A DNA stretch of 8,712 bases. Origin: an uncultured Clostridia bacterium. GTDB lineage: Bacteria; Bacillota; Clostridia; UMGS1810. A program made the position numbers and the translations under genes. Numbering within the stretch: position 1 is the stretch's first letter; each line of letters opens with the position of its first letter. Location of the stretch: NCBI GenBank assembly GCA_905210855.1, contig CAJLYL010000070.1, positions 1 to 8,712 of the forward strand, in the 5' to 3' direction. The notes beneath the pieces were generated by a model, which had not been told where the DNA came from, did no database searches, and saw only the letters and a list, made by a program, of their open reading frames with translations. Below are positions 1 through 8,431 of the stretch, one piece after another.

Positions 1-28
1 CGGGCGCAATCCGTGCCCGCCGATTTTT
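1..28. terminator. Probable intrinsic terminator, cut by the left window edge
   Basis: On the plus strand, positions 1-7 (CGGGCGC) pair with 13-19 (GTGCCCG) around the loop AATCC, with one G-U pair, and T5 follows at 24-28. Positions 20-21 (CC) could extend the stem if GG lies just left of the window. Read this way it would stop a rightward transcript arriving from the left. In the leftward direction it sits directly after the stop codon of the secreted-protein gene and is preceded by A5, so it may work both ways, but any leftward T-tract would lie outside the window and the leftward stem has one A/C mismatch. A convergent neighbour is therefore plausible but not seen. Confidence 0.45.
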
Positions 29-33
29 CGTCC

Positions 34-3000
34 TCACCTTGCCTCTTTGCTTCCGCACAGCGGTTTAAGCGTAGCCTTGGCGTCAAGCATCATTACCTTG
101 ACCCTTGCCGCGCCGCTCACATCTATCGGCACGATAATCGCTCCGTCCGTAAGCGTACCGCCCGAGATTTCTCTCATGTCCACCGCCGTCACTCTGCCGT
201 CGGCAGCGTATGCCGCCGTGCACAGCACGACTTTGCCGTAAGCCTCGGGCAGATTCAGCACCGCCCTCACGCCGCTGTCCGTCCTCTCCGCGGACTCTAT
301 GCTTATCTGCTCGCCGACAATTATCTTCACCCTGCGCTCATATGTTACGTTGTCATAATACGTCTTCGCCGTCACTGTCACATAATACTCGCCGTCAGGC
401 AGACCTTCCGCAATTCTGATGCGCCTTGCGGATTCGTCCCACGTGATTTCGACGTGGTCGCTCTCCATGCTCCAAGCCGCATATTCGCTTATATCCGCGC
501 GTTCATATGACACATTGCCGTCGCCATCATCATATATCCTAAGCTCTTCGAGCCTGTATGCGCCGCTCACAACCTCGCCGTGAGACGGCGGAACAATTAT
601 CCTGTCCTCGCCTACAAGGTTTGCCCTCGCGCTGAAATATTCATAACCCGTACTCTCGCCGACCGCATTGACCGCCGTAACGTTAACGTTTGTATACTGT
701 CCGCGATTTTCGGGAGTGCATTTTATCTCCAGTGATGTTTCGCCCTTTGGCAATACAAATTCGCCCTCGCCGTTGAGTAACACTTTGTATTGCGTAATCT
801 CCGCGCCGCCGTCGCTCTCCACCGTCCATTCTATGCGTATGCCGTCATCATTGGCAAAGACGTTTATCTGCGGCTCGGACGGCTCATCGGGTACGGTTTC
901 GTCCGGTGTGCATTTCAGATAGTAAACCGTGCGCAGCGGCATATTGCCATCGTCTATTCCCTCTGCGCAGACCGCCACCGTGTATTCCCTGCCGTTTTCC
1001 AAATCGGTAATCTTGCCTCCGTCGGAAACGGTGCTCCATGTATCGCCGTCAAGGCTGTATCTCATATACGCCCTCGGGTTTTGGTTGTCTGCAAGCTTGG
1101 CGAACAGCTGTATAGCGCCGTTGCGCGGCTTTGCCTCAGGGGAGATAAGCTGCGGCGCAATGGCGCGCGGCTTTCTGCTCGATGTCACGGCAGCCGGGCC
1201 GGGGCCCTCGCCATCAACCGCGCGGACATAAATCTTGTATGTGCGGTCATTCTCCAGACCGGTGAATATATACCGCAGCGTGTCGCCAAATACCACAGGC
1301 TCTGCCGCCTCCCATTCTCCGCCGTCAACCTTTACTTCATATGTGATGTTATCCCCGTCCACAGGATACCACGACAGCTCAAGCTGACCGTACCCGGGCA
1401 TGAGACCGTTTCTTAGCCCATTTGAGTTATCTGTATCATGCAGCCGCGGCGCGGCAAGGCTGTTCGGAATCACCTGATATGTGTACGCCGCGGTGCTCTT
1501 TCCTGCCGAATTTGCGGCGCGCACCGCAAATTCATATCGGCTGTTGGGAGTAAGCTCCGTAAAGGCATATTCCGTGCTCATGCCCACACCTGTCCAGTTT
1601 GCGCCGCCGTCCTTTGATACCTCATATCCCGTTACGGCGGAGTTTCCGTCCGCCTCCGGAGCGCGCCAGGTGAGCTTTGCCTGCTTGTAGCTCAGCTCTG
1701 CCGCCAATCCTTTGGGGCGTGACGGCGCTGCCGGCTCGGCAGACGGCACGGCTTCCATTACCGCCGCCTCGCCGAAGCAGTTTGTCGTGCGCGCGGTTAT
1801 CCGGATTTCGTATTTTTTGCCGTTTTCAAGAGAGGTAAAGGTGTATTCGTTCCCCTCCTTATACGTGAGCAATTTCACGTCTTTCCGCTTATCGCCTTCG
1901 TAGAGAGATACCTCATAATTCTTCCACACGATATCCTCATTCTTGACAAATTCGTTTGCACCCCAATAATCCGGCTCATCCCACGTCACGGTCAGCTTGC
2001 CGTTTCCGGGGCAAACGCTCATGTTCCTGACAGTGCCCGGTTCGTTTTCGGAATGTACCACCTCGAACCGATACCACGCCGGCGCACCCTCGCCGTAATT
2101 ATTGACCGCCTTTAAGCCGATTACATATGATTCGCCGACAGGCAGCGTGTCGTTCAACAACTCCAGGGTGTAGTTGATGTTTGAGTACGGGGAAACGCTC
2201 GCCCTCTTCCAAATAGCCTCGCCGCCGGACGAATAATCCGCATGACCGCGAATGGTGTAGAGATAGTGCGTTATCCTTGCGCCGCCGTTGTCCTCCGGCA
2301 CATCAAAGCTGAGTTTAATCGGATTTGCCAATGTCACCATGTTGTTGGTAAATCTCGGCTCGCCGGGCAGGGTGGGGGATGTCACGTTGTAGACGAGTTC
2401 AACATATGCCGAGGTCACTCCGTTTGTCACCTTGAGCGTATCTGTGTGCCTGCCCGTCTCAAGTCCTTTTTTCGGTGCAACGCTCAGAGTTGCGGAGTCT
2501 CCGCCCGCGCCCTTTGGGTTCAGTGCAGCCGAGGATAGTCCGCGCGTTATTTCAAACGGGCTTTCGTCTCCCATGCCGAAGCTTGCGGCGAGACCGCTTA
2601 CTCCCTCTGTGTGGATATTGCTCACCGTGACGGTCTGTCCGCCCGCGGCGGGTGTGCCATTGACCTCGTCACAGCGCATACTGCCAAAATCTATCTCCGT
2701 CCTGTCCGCCGCAATCCACACCGGCTCAGTATATTCCGTCACCTTTACGGTGAATTCGTCCGACAGCACGCCGCCGATGTTCAGTCTGAGCGGATATGTG
2801 CCGGGCTGCACATTGGCGTTGATGTTTATGCCAAAGGGGAATTTCTCCGTGCCTATGTTTGCGCCGCCGGTGTCAAGCGTCATTCCGTGCGGCGCGCCCT
2901 CAAGCGCGGTGTATGCCTCACGGGTCACCCCGGGTGCACTCACGGAGAAATTAGCTGTGTTTACAAATCCCTTTGTTGCCGGCCCCACCTGACTCACCTC

Positions 3001-5859
3001 TTGTGACGACGGCGACACCTCAACCGACTGCGGCACAACTCCCTCCGGCTGCTCCACTCCGCTTGTTATATAGGTGACCACGGGGAACTGCTGAACTTCG
3101 TTTCCCTCGGCAAAGTTGTATACATAGCTGAGCAGCCTCCAGTTAAATGCCGCCTTTTTTTCGCCGCTGCCGCTCACGTTCATGCCGTCATCCTGACCGA
3201 AGACAGTACCCTCAAAGCTTGTGCCGACTGCGTTTGTGGTTATTCTGCCGCTCTCGTGCTCCTTTGATGCCGAGCTGCCGGCAGTCACCTTTGCACCCAT
3301 GTCAACAAGATTGAAAATATCGTCCGCCTCGCTCTCAAAGCCGCCGCCGAGCTTCACACTGACGGACGAGCCCGATGAGGAGGTTTCCGCCTTTTCCTCC
3401 GTGATATCTATCGCGAGGGTCTGGCTGCCCTTGCCCGACGGGAATGAGCCGAGTTTGGAATGAACCATAACGCTGCCGTTCTTGACTCTTGCGTTGGGGG
3501 CGGCTGACGGATATGTTTCCGGCTTGCCCAACTTGTGGGTAAACACGTCTGCAAGGGTCGGCAGCGCGCCGTTTGCATACGTTATAAATTCCTTGTAGGT
3601 GTCATACGGCAGGCTTGCGATTTTTATCGCGTCCGAGCCGCCGCGCGGCACATACACTATATACGGAGACGACGTGAGACTGCCGTCCGTGCCCTGATAA
3701 TACGCGGTGTATTCATAGGCGTCGTAGGCAACCGTGGAGAGCACCACGGTGTCCTCGCCGCCGCTTGCGGAAAAGCTCTGCGTATACTCCACCTGTTTTG
3801 TCTTCTCGCGGTCAATCGACGAGCTGTGCATTGCCTCCGTCTCCGATTCAAACACAGCGGCTGTGCCTCCGCCGCCTGCCTTTATCTCGGTGGAGATGTA
3901 CATTCCGGCAGACACGGTGTACGATTCTGTCCTTCCGCTTGCCGACGTGGCGCTTCTGCCGTATGTTGTAGAGCCGTTTGTATACATATCGGACGGGAGC
4001 GAGCCGAAATACGGCGGCGACGCAAGCGCCGCTATTATAACAGGGTCTGCCCAGAAGAATTTATGCTTTACGTATTTCAAAAATATTGAATCGCTGTCAA
4101 CATCGGGCATGGCGATTGCCGCGTCCGCAGTGCCCTCGGACAGCAGGCTTGCGCCGTAGCCGCTGCCGGAGCGCAGCAGATAATACGTCATGTACCTGCC
4201 GGTTTCGTCATATGCGCTCACCAATGCGGCGTCGGTGTAATTTGTGCCGTCAAAGCTCACATTCGCCGTGCGCACTCCCGTCACGTTTGTTCCGTTGCCG
4301 AAGAAAATGCACTTGTCCGCGGTGTAACCGAAGCCGAGGTCGGCAGTTCCCGGGTTAAAGCCGGTGTAGGTGCCTTTGTCCACGGTCTCGTAGCGATAGC
4401 TGTTACCGTCCGCATATCGCACAAAGGGGATGTATTTTTGGTCAACAACGACTGTTCCCGAAGATATACTTCCCTTTTTGCCGTCGGAGAGACCGAAATC
4501 TCCCTTAAGCACACCTATCCTTATGGGAGCGCAATCCTGCGGAGCGGTTCTGTACAGAACCCTTGTATCGCTTATGCCGTCCGCAAAGCCGTTGTGATAT
4601 ATGCCGCCCTTATGTACGAGAGAGGCAATGTATTTGTCGCCCGATTCGGTATAATCAAAGGAATATATGCAATATTTTGTTGCGACCATCTTGTCGCCGC
4701 CGTAGTCCCTCCAGCGATGCTGCGTCTCTTTGACCGACATGAATATGGTCGCCCTGCCGGTGTCGTCAACATCGCACATGGCGACATCGAATCCGGACGC
4801 GTCGCCGGACGTGGTATCTATGGGGAAATCCTTGATCGATTTGTCAATATATATTGTCAGAGGTTTGCGCCTGAGGTACATCTCGTCAAAATTTGCCGCG
4901 CCCATCATGCAGTACACCGAGAACATATTGTCGCAGTAGTTTGCGTTATACTGCGCCTTGGTTGTGGCTATGGCAGACGTGATATCGTCATAGCCGTCGC
5001 CGTCCGCGTCGCCTGCGGCGAGAGACACCGTCACGCCCGGGGCGCCTATGTGGCAGTCGGGCACGGTCATCCTGAGCCCTATGTACGGGTCAAACGGCTT
5101 GTCGCACCACTGCGCGGCGCTCTTGTAGCCGTCCGCCGTGCGGCCGTCTTCATTCAAGGACCACAGGTAATATCCGCCGCGCACGTCAAAGCCGTATTTA
5201 TCCGTACCGTCGTTATAAAAGCCGTTTGTGGGGGTCGCGGTCGCTATCTCGTCATAGCCGTCGCCGTTTACATCGGCGCACACAACTGCAATGCAGTTGG
5301 CGAAAGAAGCCGTGTCGGCATAGAAATCTCCTGCGGCGGCGCTGCCGTCATAGAGCAGCTTCACGGGGTTTAGCGTGCCGAAAGGCGCCTCCGCGGTACA
5401 CAGCAAAAGCAGTGATTTGCCGCCGGTAGTCCTCGCCGCGGCAATGACGGCAAGCTCGTTTTTTCTGCCGTCGTTGTCAAAATCGCCCTCGCTCATCGCA
5501 AGAATTTTAATCTCGCTGCCGAGGCTGTATTGTCTGCCGCCCAGGGTAACGGAGGGCGAGGCAAACCTCGGCGCGGCGCCGCTGCTCCACGAAAGATTGT
5601 CCGAGAGAGAGCTGCCGCTGCCGAACACCCCTGAGCCGCTGCTGTTTACAGACAGCGGTTCGCGCACGTCGGACAGCACCGTGCCGTCGCGATAGGGCAG
5701 GCGCTCCGCCTCAACGTCGGGCTCAACGGAGTCTATCCCCGAGAAAATCTCGCGCAGGACATCGTGCCCCTCCTCCGCCGCCGCGGTCTGCACCGATGTG
5801 CCGACGGTTGTGAAAACAAGCGCAATGATGAGAAACAGTGAAACAAATTTGGTTTTCAT
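34..5859 (-). CDS. Giant secreted protein with FG-GAP (integrin-like) repeats and fibronectin type III modules
   Basis: This gene encodes a 1941-aa exported protein, probably an extracellular adhesion or binding protein; the ligand is unknown. Residues 1-28 form a Sec signal peptide (MKTK, a hydrophobic core, then QTAAA before EE). Residues 118-592 hold FG-GAP/VCBS-type repeats with Ca-loop motifs: DFDNDG (126), DVNGDG (196) and DADGDG (284) are canonical, while copies near 363, 454, 536 and 586 are degenerate. This would suit an integrin-alpha-like beta-propeller. Residues 600-940 match no domain I can name and contain two Ser/Thr/Gly-rich stretches (about 630-720 and 825-905). Residues 945-1040 and 1045-1160 look like Ig-like domains, the second resembling the ASPM/SPD-2/Hydin type (IDFGS at 1056). 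About six fibronectin type III modules span 1163-1748, and two small beta domains follow, ending in VKVMMLDAKATLKPL (1920-1934). There is no LPXTG, SLH, dockerin or C-terminal membrane segment, so release or non-covalent retention is expected. The ATG follows an AGGGAG site by 12 nt. The frame is unbroken. No enzyme active site was recognised. Confidence 0.9.
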   Translation of the reverse strand: MKTKFVSLFLIIALVFTTVGTSVQTAAAEEGHDVLREIFSGIDSVEPDVEAERLPYRDGTVLSDVREPLSVNSSGSGVFGSGSSLSDNLSWSSGAAPRFASPSVTLGGRQYSLGSEIKILAMSEGDFDNDGRKNELAVIAAARTTGGKSLLLLCTAEAPFGTLNPVKLLYDGSAAAGDFYADTASFANCIAVVCADVNGDGYDEIATATPTNGFYNDGTDKYGFDVRGGYYLWSLNEDGRTADGYKSAAQWCDKPFDPYIGLRMTVPDCHIGAPGVTVSLAAGDADGDGYDDITSAIATTKAQYNANYCDNMFSVYCMMGAANFDEMYLRRKPLTIYIDKSIKDFPIDTTSGDASGFDVAMCDVDDTGRATIFMSVKETQHRWRDYGGDKMVATKYCIYSFDYTESGDKYIASLVHKGGIYHNGFADGISDTRVLYRTAPQDCAPIRIGVLKGDFGLSDGKKGSISSGTVVVDQKYIPFVRYADGNSYRYETVDKGTYTGFNPGTADLGFGYTADKCIFFGNGTNVTGVRTANVSFDGTNYTDAALVSAYDETGRYMTYYLLRSGSGYGASLLSEGTADAAIAMPDVDSDSIFLKYVKHKFFWADPVIIAALASPPYFGSLPSDMYTNGSTTYGRSATSASGRTESYTVSAGMYISTEIKAGGGGTAAVFESETEAMHSSSIDREKTKQVEYTQSFSASGGEDTVVLSTVAYDAYEYTAYYQGTDGSLTSSPYIVYVPRGGSDAIKIASLPYDTYKEFITYANGALPTLADVFTHKLGKPETYPSAAPNARVKNGSVMVHSKLGSFPSGKGSQTLAIDITEEKAETSSSGSSVSVKLGGGFESEADDIFNLVDMGAKVTAGSSASKEHESGRITTNAVGTSFEGTVFGQDDGMNVSGSGEKKAAFNWRLLSYVYNFAEGNEVQQFPVVTYITSGVEQPEGVVPQSVEVSPSSQEVSQVGPATKGFVNTANFSVSAPGVTREAYTALEGAPHGMTLDTGGANIGTEKFPFGININANVQPGTYPLRLNIGGVLSDEFTVKVTEYTEPVWIAADRTEIDFGSMRCDEVNGTPAAGGQTVTVSNIHTEGVSGLAASFGMGDESPFEITRGLSSAALNPKGAGGDSATLSVAPKKGLETGRHTDTLKVTNGVTSAYVELVYNVTSPTLPGEPRFTNNMVTLANPIKLSFDVPEDNGGARITHYLYTIRGHADYSSGGEAIWKRASVSPYSNINYTLELLNDTLPVGESYVIGLKAVNNYGEGAPAWYRFEVVHSENEPGTVRNMSVCPGNGKLTVTWDEPDYWGANEFVKNEDIVWKNYEVSLYEGDKRKDVKLLTYKEGNEYTFTSLENGKKYEIRITARTTNCFGEAAVMEAVPSAEPAAPSRPKGLAAELSYKQAKLTWRAPEADGNSAVTGYEVSKDGGANWTGVGMSTEYAFTELTPNSRYEFAVRAANSAGKSTAAYTYQVIPNSLAAPRLHDTDNSNGLRNGLMPGYGQLELSWYPVDGDNITYEVKVDGGEWEAAEPVVFGDTLRYIFTGLENDRTYKIYVRAVDGEGPGPAAVTSSRKPRAIAPQLISPEAKPRNGAIQLFAKLADNQNPRAYMRYSLDGDTWSTVSDGGKITDLENGREYTVAVCAEGIDDGNMPLRTVYYLKCTPDETVPDEPSEPQINVFANDDGIRIEWTVESDGGAEITQYKVLLNGEGEFVLPKGETSLEIKCTPENRGQYTNVNVTAVNAVGESTGYEYFSARANLVGEDRIIVPPSHGEVVSGAYRLEELRIYDDGDGNVSYERADISEYAAWSMESDHVEITWDESARRIRIAEGLPDGEYYVTVTAKTYYDNVTYERRVKIIVGEQISIESAERTDSGVRAVLNLPEAYGKVVLCTAAYAADGRVTAVDMREISGGTLTDGAIIVPIDVSGAARVKVMMLDAKATLKPLCGSKEAR

Positions 5860-5920
5860 AAAAAAACAACTCTCCCTTCGGGCGTATAATCTTACAATAA
5901 TTATACCAAAGAGAGAGTTG
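5860..5920 (-). terminator. Nested inverted repeat ending in T7, immediately before the ATG of the secreted-protein gene
   Basis: In a leftward transcript, positions 5920-5909 (CAACTCTCTCTT) pair with 5878-5867 (AAGGGAGAGTTG), giving 12 pairs of which one is G-U. Inside this, 5906-5900 (GTATAAT) pairs perfectly with 5890-5884 (ATTATAC). The outer stem is followed at once by T7 (5866-5860) and then the ATG. This has the form of an intrinsic terminator for read-through from the upstream regulator gene, and its 3' arm contains the ribosome binding site of the next gene. The -10 box of the downstream promoter is the 5' arm of the inner stem, so RNA started there lacks the 5' arms and cannot fold this way. 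The outer loop is long and the stem only moderately GC-rich, so its efficiency is uncertain. Confidence 0.55.
5872..5877 (-). promoter_or_regulatory. Ribosome binding site of the secreted-protein gene
   Basis: AGGGAG lies 12 nt before the ATG at 5859, separated from it by a short spacer that ends in T7. The spacing is a little long but usable. The site falls within the 3' arm of the nested hairpin, so it would be paired in read-through RNA and free in RNA from the gene's own promoter. Confidence 0.65.
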
Positions 5921-5929
5921 ACCTGAAAA
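5900..5929 (-). promoter_or_regulatory. Extended -10 promoter of the secreted-protein gene
   Basis: A perfect TATAAT at 5905-5900 is preceded by TGG, which makes an extended -10 (TGnTATAAT). The -35 is weak: TTTTCA at 5929-5924 gives an 18-bp spacer. Transcription would start near 5893, giving a leader of about 34 nt that carries the ribosome binding site. A weak -35 combined with an extended -10 suits an activator-dependent promoter, but no operator for the adjacent LuxR-type regulator could be identified. Confidence 0.65.
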
Positions 5930-5948
5930 TTAGCCGATGGCCAATTTT
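5926..5948 (-). terminator. Hairpin downstream of the regulator gene, candidate terminator
   Basis: In the leftward transcript AAAATTGGCC (5948-5939) and GGCTAATTTT (5935-5926) form 10 pairs, one of them G-U, around the 3-nt loop ATC. The T-run is the outer part of the 3' arm, the A...GC-core...T form often seen in bidirectional terminators. It lies about 48 nt after the regulator's stop codon. The GC core is short, so it may be a weak terminator, and it overlaps the -35 region of the next gene's promoter. Confidence 0.5.
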
Positions 5949-5995
5949 TAATCGTGATGCTTACAAAGCCGCAGCGAATCGTGACAGACGAAAAT

Positions 5996-8422
5996 CTATA
6001 TTCTCAAATCCGTCAGCTGGGCGCGCGATTTTATGCCCGTCTTTTCAAATATATTGCTTACCGTCAGTTTCACCGTAGACAGCGACACAAACAGCCGCGC
6101 CGCAATCTGCTTGTTGGTAAGCCCCTCGCAGATGAGCTGTGCAACTTCCCTCTCGCGCGGAGAGAGGCGCGGTTTGCCGGACGAGAGCCTTTCCATGCCT
6201 TTTGCGTACTCCGCGCCGAGCGCGGCTATTTCCGCACACGCAGGCGAACCGCTCCTTTGGAGAATCGGTTTCACCGCAGGGCAGCACTCCGCAAACGGAA
6301 GATATATCCTGTCGGGAACGGCAAGTTCAAGCGCCGTGTTCAGCTCGGCGTCCGCCCCGTCATCGCTGCCGATTGCCGAATATGCGCAGGCGGCAAGGAT
6401 GTGAAAATATATTTGCGGCAAAACGCTCGGCACTGCCTGCGCAGCTGTGCAGGCAAACGGACAGAAAGCGAGCAGCTTTGAATATTCCCTGCGCTCAAGC
6501 AGCACCCTTGCGTACACAATATGCGCAAATGGGATAGTCATCGGCGCTGCCATAGTTTCGTCTATGCTGCCTGCGGCGAGCCACGGCACAACCTTGTCCG
6601 CGCGCCCCGTGAAAGCGTATATATAGCCCAAAAACAAGCTCAGCGAATGGCGGCACATATCCTCGGTGTTCTGCGCCGCGCTCTCGGTCATGGCTATGAC
6701 TGCGTCGGACAGCGCGGCGCCGTCTCCCCTGAGGACGGCTATGCGCGCCAGGGTAAACAGTCCGCACTGATACACGCTGCTCTGATTCTTGCTCTGCGCC
6801 TCAAACATAGCTCTGTGCGCAAGGGTTTCCGCGGCGGCGCAATTGCCGCGCAGCAGTTCCGCCTCGGCGCGCATGGCGTATTCCGAGCCGTTGCCGTGAC
6901 CGCCGGTCAGACGGTAATAGTACGGCATACACTCGTCCATAAGGCGCAGTTCGTCATCAAGCGCGCCGGATTCCGAGTGATACAGGCACATAACCGACGG
7001 CGAGCCGAAAGTCCATGTGCTGCGCATATTGATAAGCCTTGCCCTGCCGCCGAGGAGCTGATATGCCCTGCGGTGGTGGGCGCTCATCTTGGCTATATCG
7101 TTAAACTCGGTAAACGAAATCAAAAGCTCCGTTTCGCCGATAATTTCATTCTTTTCCTTATCCGTCAGTTCACACTCGGCTGTGAGCGCAAAAATCTCCT
7201 CGATAGTCTCGCCGAGTTTTTCGTACTCATTTACAAAAAATAGGATAAAAGCGAGCGGAACCATGCTCTCGGGATAACGCAGCTTAACGGAGCGCGGCGT
7301 TTTGTCCAGAATATCGAATATCATTTGCCGTGTGTTGACGTCGCCGATGTCGGACAAATCATAGCTTGTGTGGCGCATGGCAAAAATCCTCTCATACGCG
7401 CCTGCCGCGCAGTAGAGCCGTATGGCGGTTATGTTTTCGCCGTTTTTGTCCTCCCACTGTGCGGCGGCAAGGCACATTCTGTCCCTTTCCTCCTTGGGCA
7501 GCTGCGCAAGCTCCGAGCGCAAAAAGGTGCGAATCAGGCTGTGGAACCAATATCCGCCGCTTTTGTCATCGTGATAAACAAAACCGCCGTTCAGAATTTT
7601 TCGCACAAACGCCGCGCTCTCTCCGCTCACCTGCACTGCCTTTTCGGCGCTGAAGCTGTCAAAGAGCGACATCAATATGTAAAACCGCTTTTCATCATCA
7701 GTCAGGCGGTCAAAAAACGCCTTTTCTATGAGATTTTCGGGAATACCTTTTTCAAATCGGGTGTGCTTTGCATAAAAGAGCATTTGCAGATAGACGGCAA
7801 ACGGCCATCCGCCCGTCAAAGATGTAAGCTCCGTCAGCTCGGAATCCGTGAGCACCTGACCCACGCGCTCAAAATACGCGCGGCAGTCGTCCGCCGTGAA
7901 GGCAAAGTTTTTTGCGTCTATGCAGTGAACCCTGCCGCCGAAGCCGGCACCCACAGAGCCGATGGAGCACACCGACGCGACTATGTGCAGCTTTGGGGCG
8001 CGGTGCGCCGCCATAGCCGTAAGCAGAATATCCAAGCCGTCCGCCTTATCGGTCAGGTTGTCAAGCACTATGTAAAAATCCTCTCCGCACTCCAGGTCGG
8101 ACATTATTTCGCATATATCGGAAAGATTTGCGCCGTCCGGAGTGCCGCAGTCGGCAAGCGCCTCGGCGCATATTTTGTCTGTACGGGCAAGGGCGCCGCA
8201 AAGCCATCTCCAGTATTCGTCCGTGCCGCAGCCAAAAAACGTGTGGCGGACAACGCGCGCATTTTCAAAGCATTTTTGCGAGAAAAACGCCTCGAGAGCC
8301 GTCGTCTTGCCGAAGCCCGACGGCGCGGCAATCACCGTGAGCGGATATCTTTTTATATTTTCAAATTCATCTGAAATTCTTTGCGGAATGTACACCGCCT
8401 GCAAATTCAGTTTTGTTGTCAT
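5996..8422 (-). CDS. MalT-like (STAND ATPase) LuxR-family transcriptional regulator
   Basis: This gene encodes an 808-aa cytoplasmic regulator of the MalT/LAL type, in which ligand and ATP binding are thought to drive self-association and DNA binding. Residues 30-41 carry the Walker A motif (APSGFGKTT, Lys39), and 116-122 a Walker B-like strand (FYIVLDN, Asp121). GGWPFAVYLQ (204-213) and the HSLIRTFLRSEL stretch (294-305) match conserved parts of the NTPase-associated winged-helix region. Residues of about 310-740 are helical and TPR-like, the presumed sensor. Residues 753-803 form a LuxR/GerE helix-turn-helix (LSPREREVAQL ... TVKLTVSNIFEKTG). The length is close to the usual 800-900 aa of the family. 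The ATG at 8422 is chosen because GGAGGT lies 9 nt upstream and a good promoter lies just before that. The open frame runs 40 codons further upstream, but that part covers the promoter. The inducer and targets are unknown; the secreted-protein gene downstream is the obvious candidate target. Confidence 0.92.
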   Translation of the reverse strand: MTTKLNLQAVYIPQRISDEFENIKRYPLTVIAAPSGFGKTTALEAFFSQKCFENARVVRHTFFGCGTDEYWRWLCGALARTDKICAEALADCGTPDGANLSDICEIMSDLECGEDFYIVLDNLTDKADGLDILLTAMAAHRAPKLHIVASVCSIGSVGAGFGGRVHCIDAKNFAFTADDCRAYFERVGQVLTDSELTELTSLTGGWPFAVYLQMLFYAKHTRFEKGIPENLIEKAFFDRLTDDEKRFYILMSLFDSFSAEKAVQVSGESAAFVRKILNGGFVYHDDKSGGYWFHSLIRTFLRSELAQLPKEERDRMCLAAAQWEDKNGENITAIRLYCAAGAYERIFAMRHTSYDLSDIGDVNTRQMIFDILDKTPRSVKLRYPESMVPLAFILFFVNEYEKLGETIEEIFALTAECELTDKEKNEIIGETELLISFTEFNDIAKMSAHHRRAYQLLGGRARLINMRSTWTFGSPSVMCLYHSESGALDDELRLMDECMPYYYRLTGGHGNGSEYAMRAEAELLRGNCAAAETLAHRAMFEAQSKNQSSVYQCGLFTLARIAVLRGDGAALSDAVIAMTESAAQNTEDMCRHSLSLFLGYIYAFTGRADKVVPWLAAGSIDETMAAPMTIPFAHIVYARVLLERREYSKLLAFCPFACTAAQAVPSVLPQIYFHILAACAYSAIGSDDGADAELNTALELAVPDRIYLPFAECCPAVKPILQRSGSPACAEIAALGAEYAKGMERLSSGKPRLSPREREVAQLICEGLTNKQIAARLFVSLSTVKLTVSNIFEKTGIKSRAQLTDLRI

Positions 8423-8431
8423 CGGGCACCT

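Noticed and set aside
610..2367. Fibronectin type III modules as evidence of recent tandem duplication
   Set aside because: The modules differ strongly in sequence and length, with no long near-identical DNA repeats, so they look anciently diverged.
4438..5373. 311-codon open frame on the plus strand inside the secreted-protein gene
   Set aside because: It is antisense to a well-supported coding region and its Arg/His/Val-rich translation shows no domain; it looks like a by-product of codon use in the real gene.
5918..5950. Possible rightward promoter starting with TTGACC at 5918
   Set aside because: There is no acceptable -10 at 16 to 18 bp downstream; the TATAAT on the plus strand at 5885-5890 likewise has no -35 and simply mirrors the inverted repeat.
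7325..8374. 349-codon open frame on the plus strand inside the regulator gene
   Set aside because: It is antisense to the conserved NTPase domain and its translation is rich in Arg, Lys and Ala without recognisable motifs.
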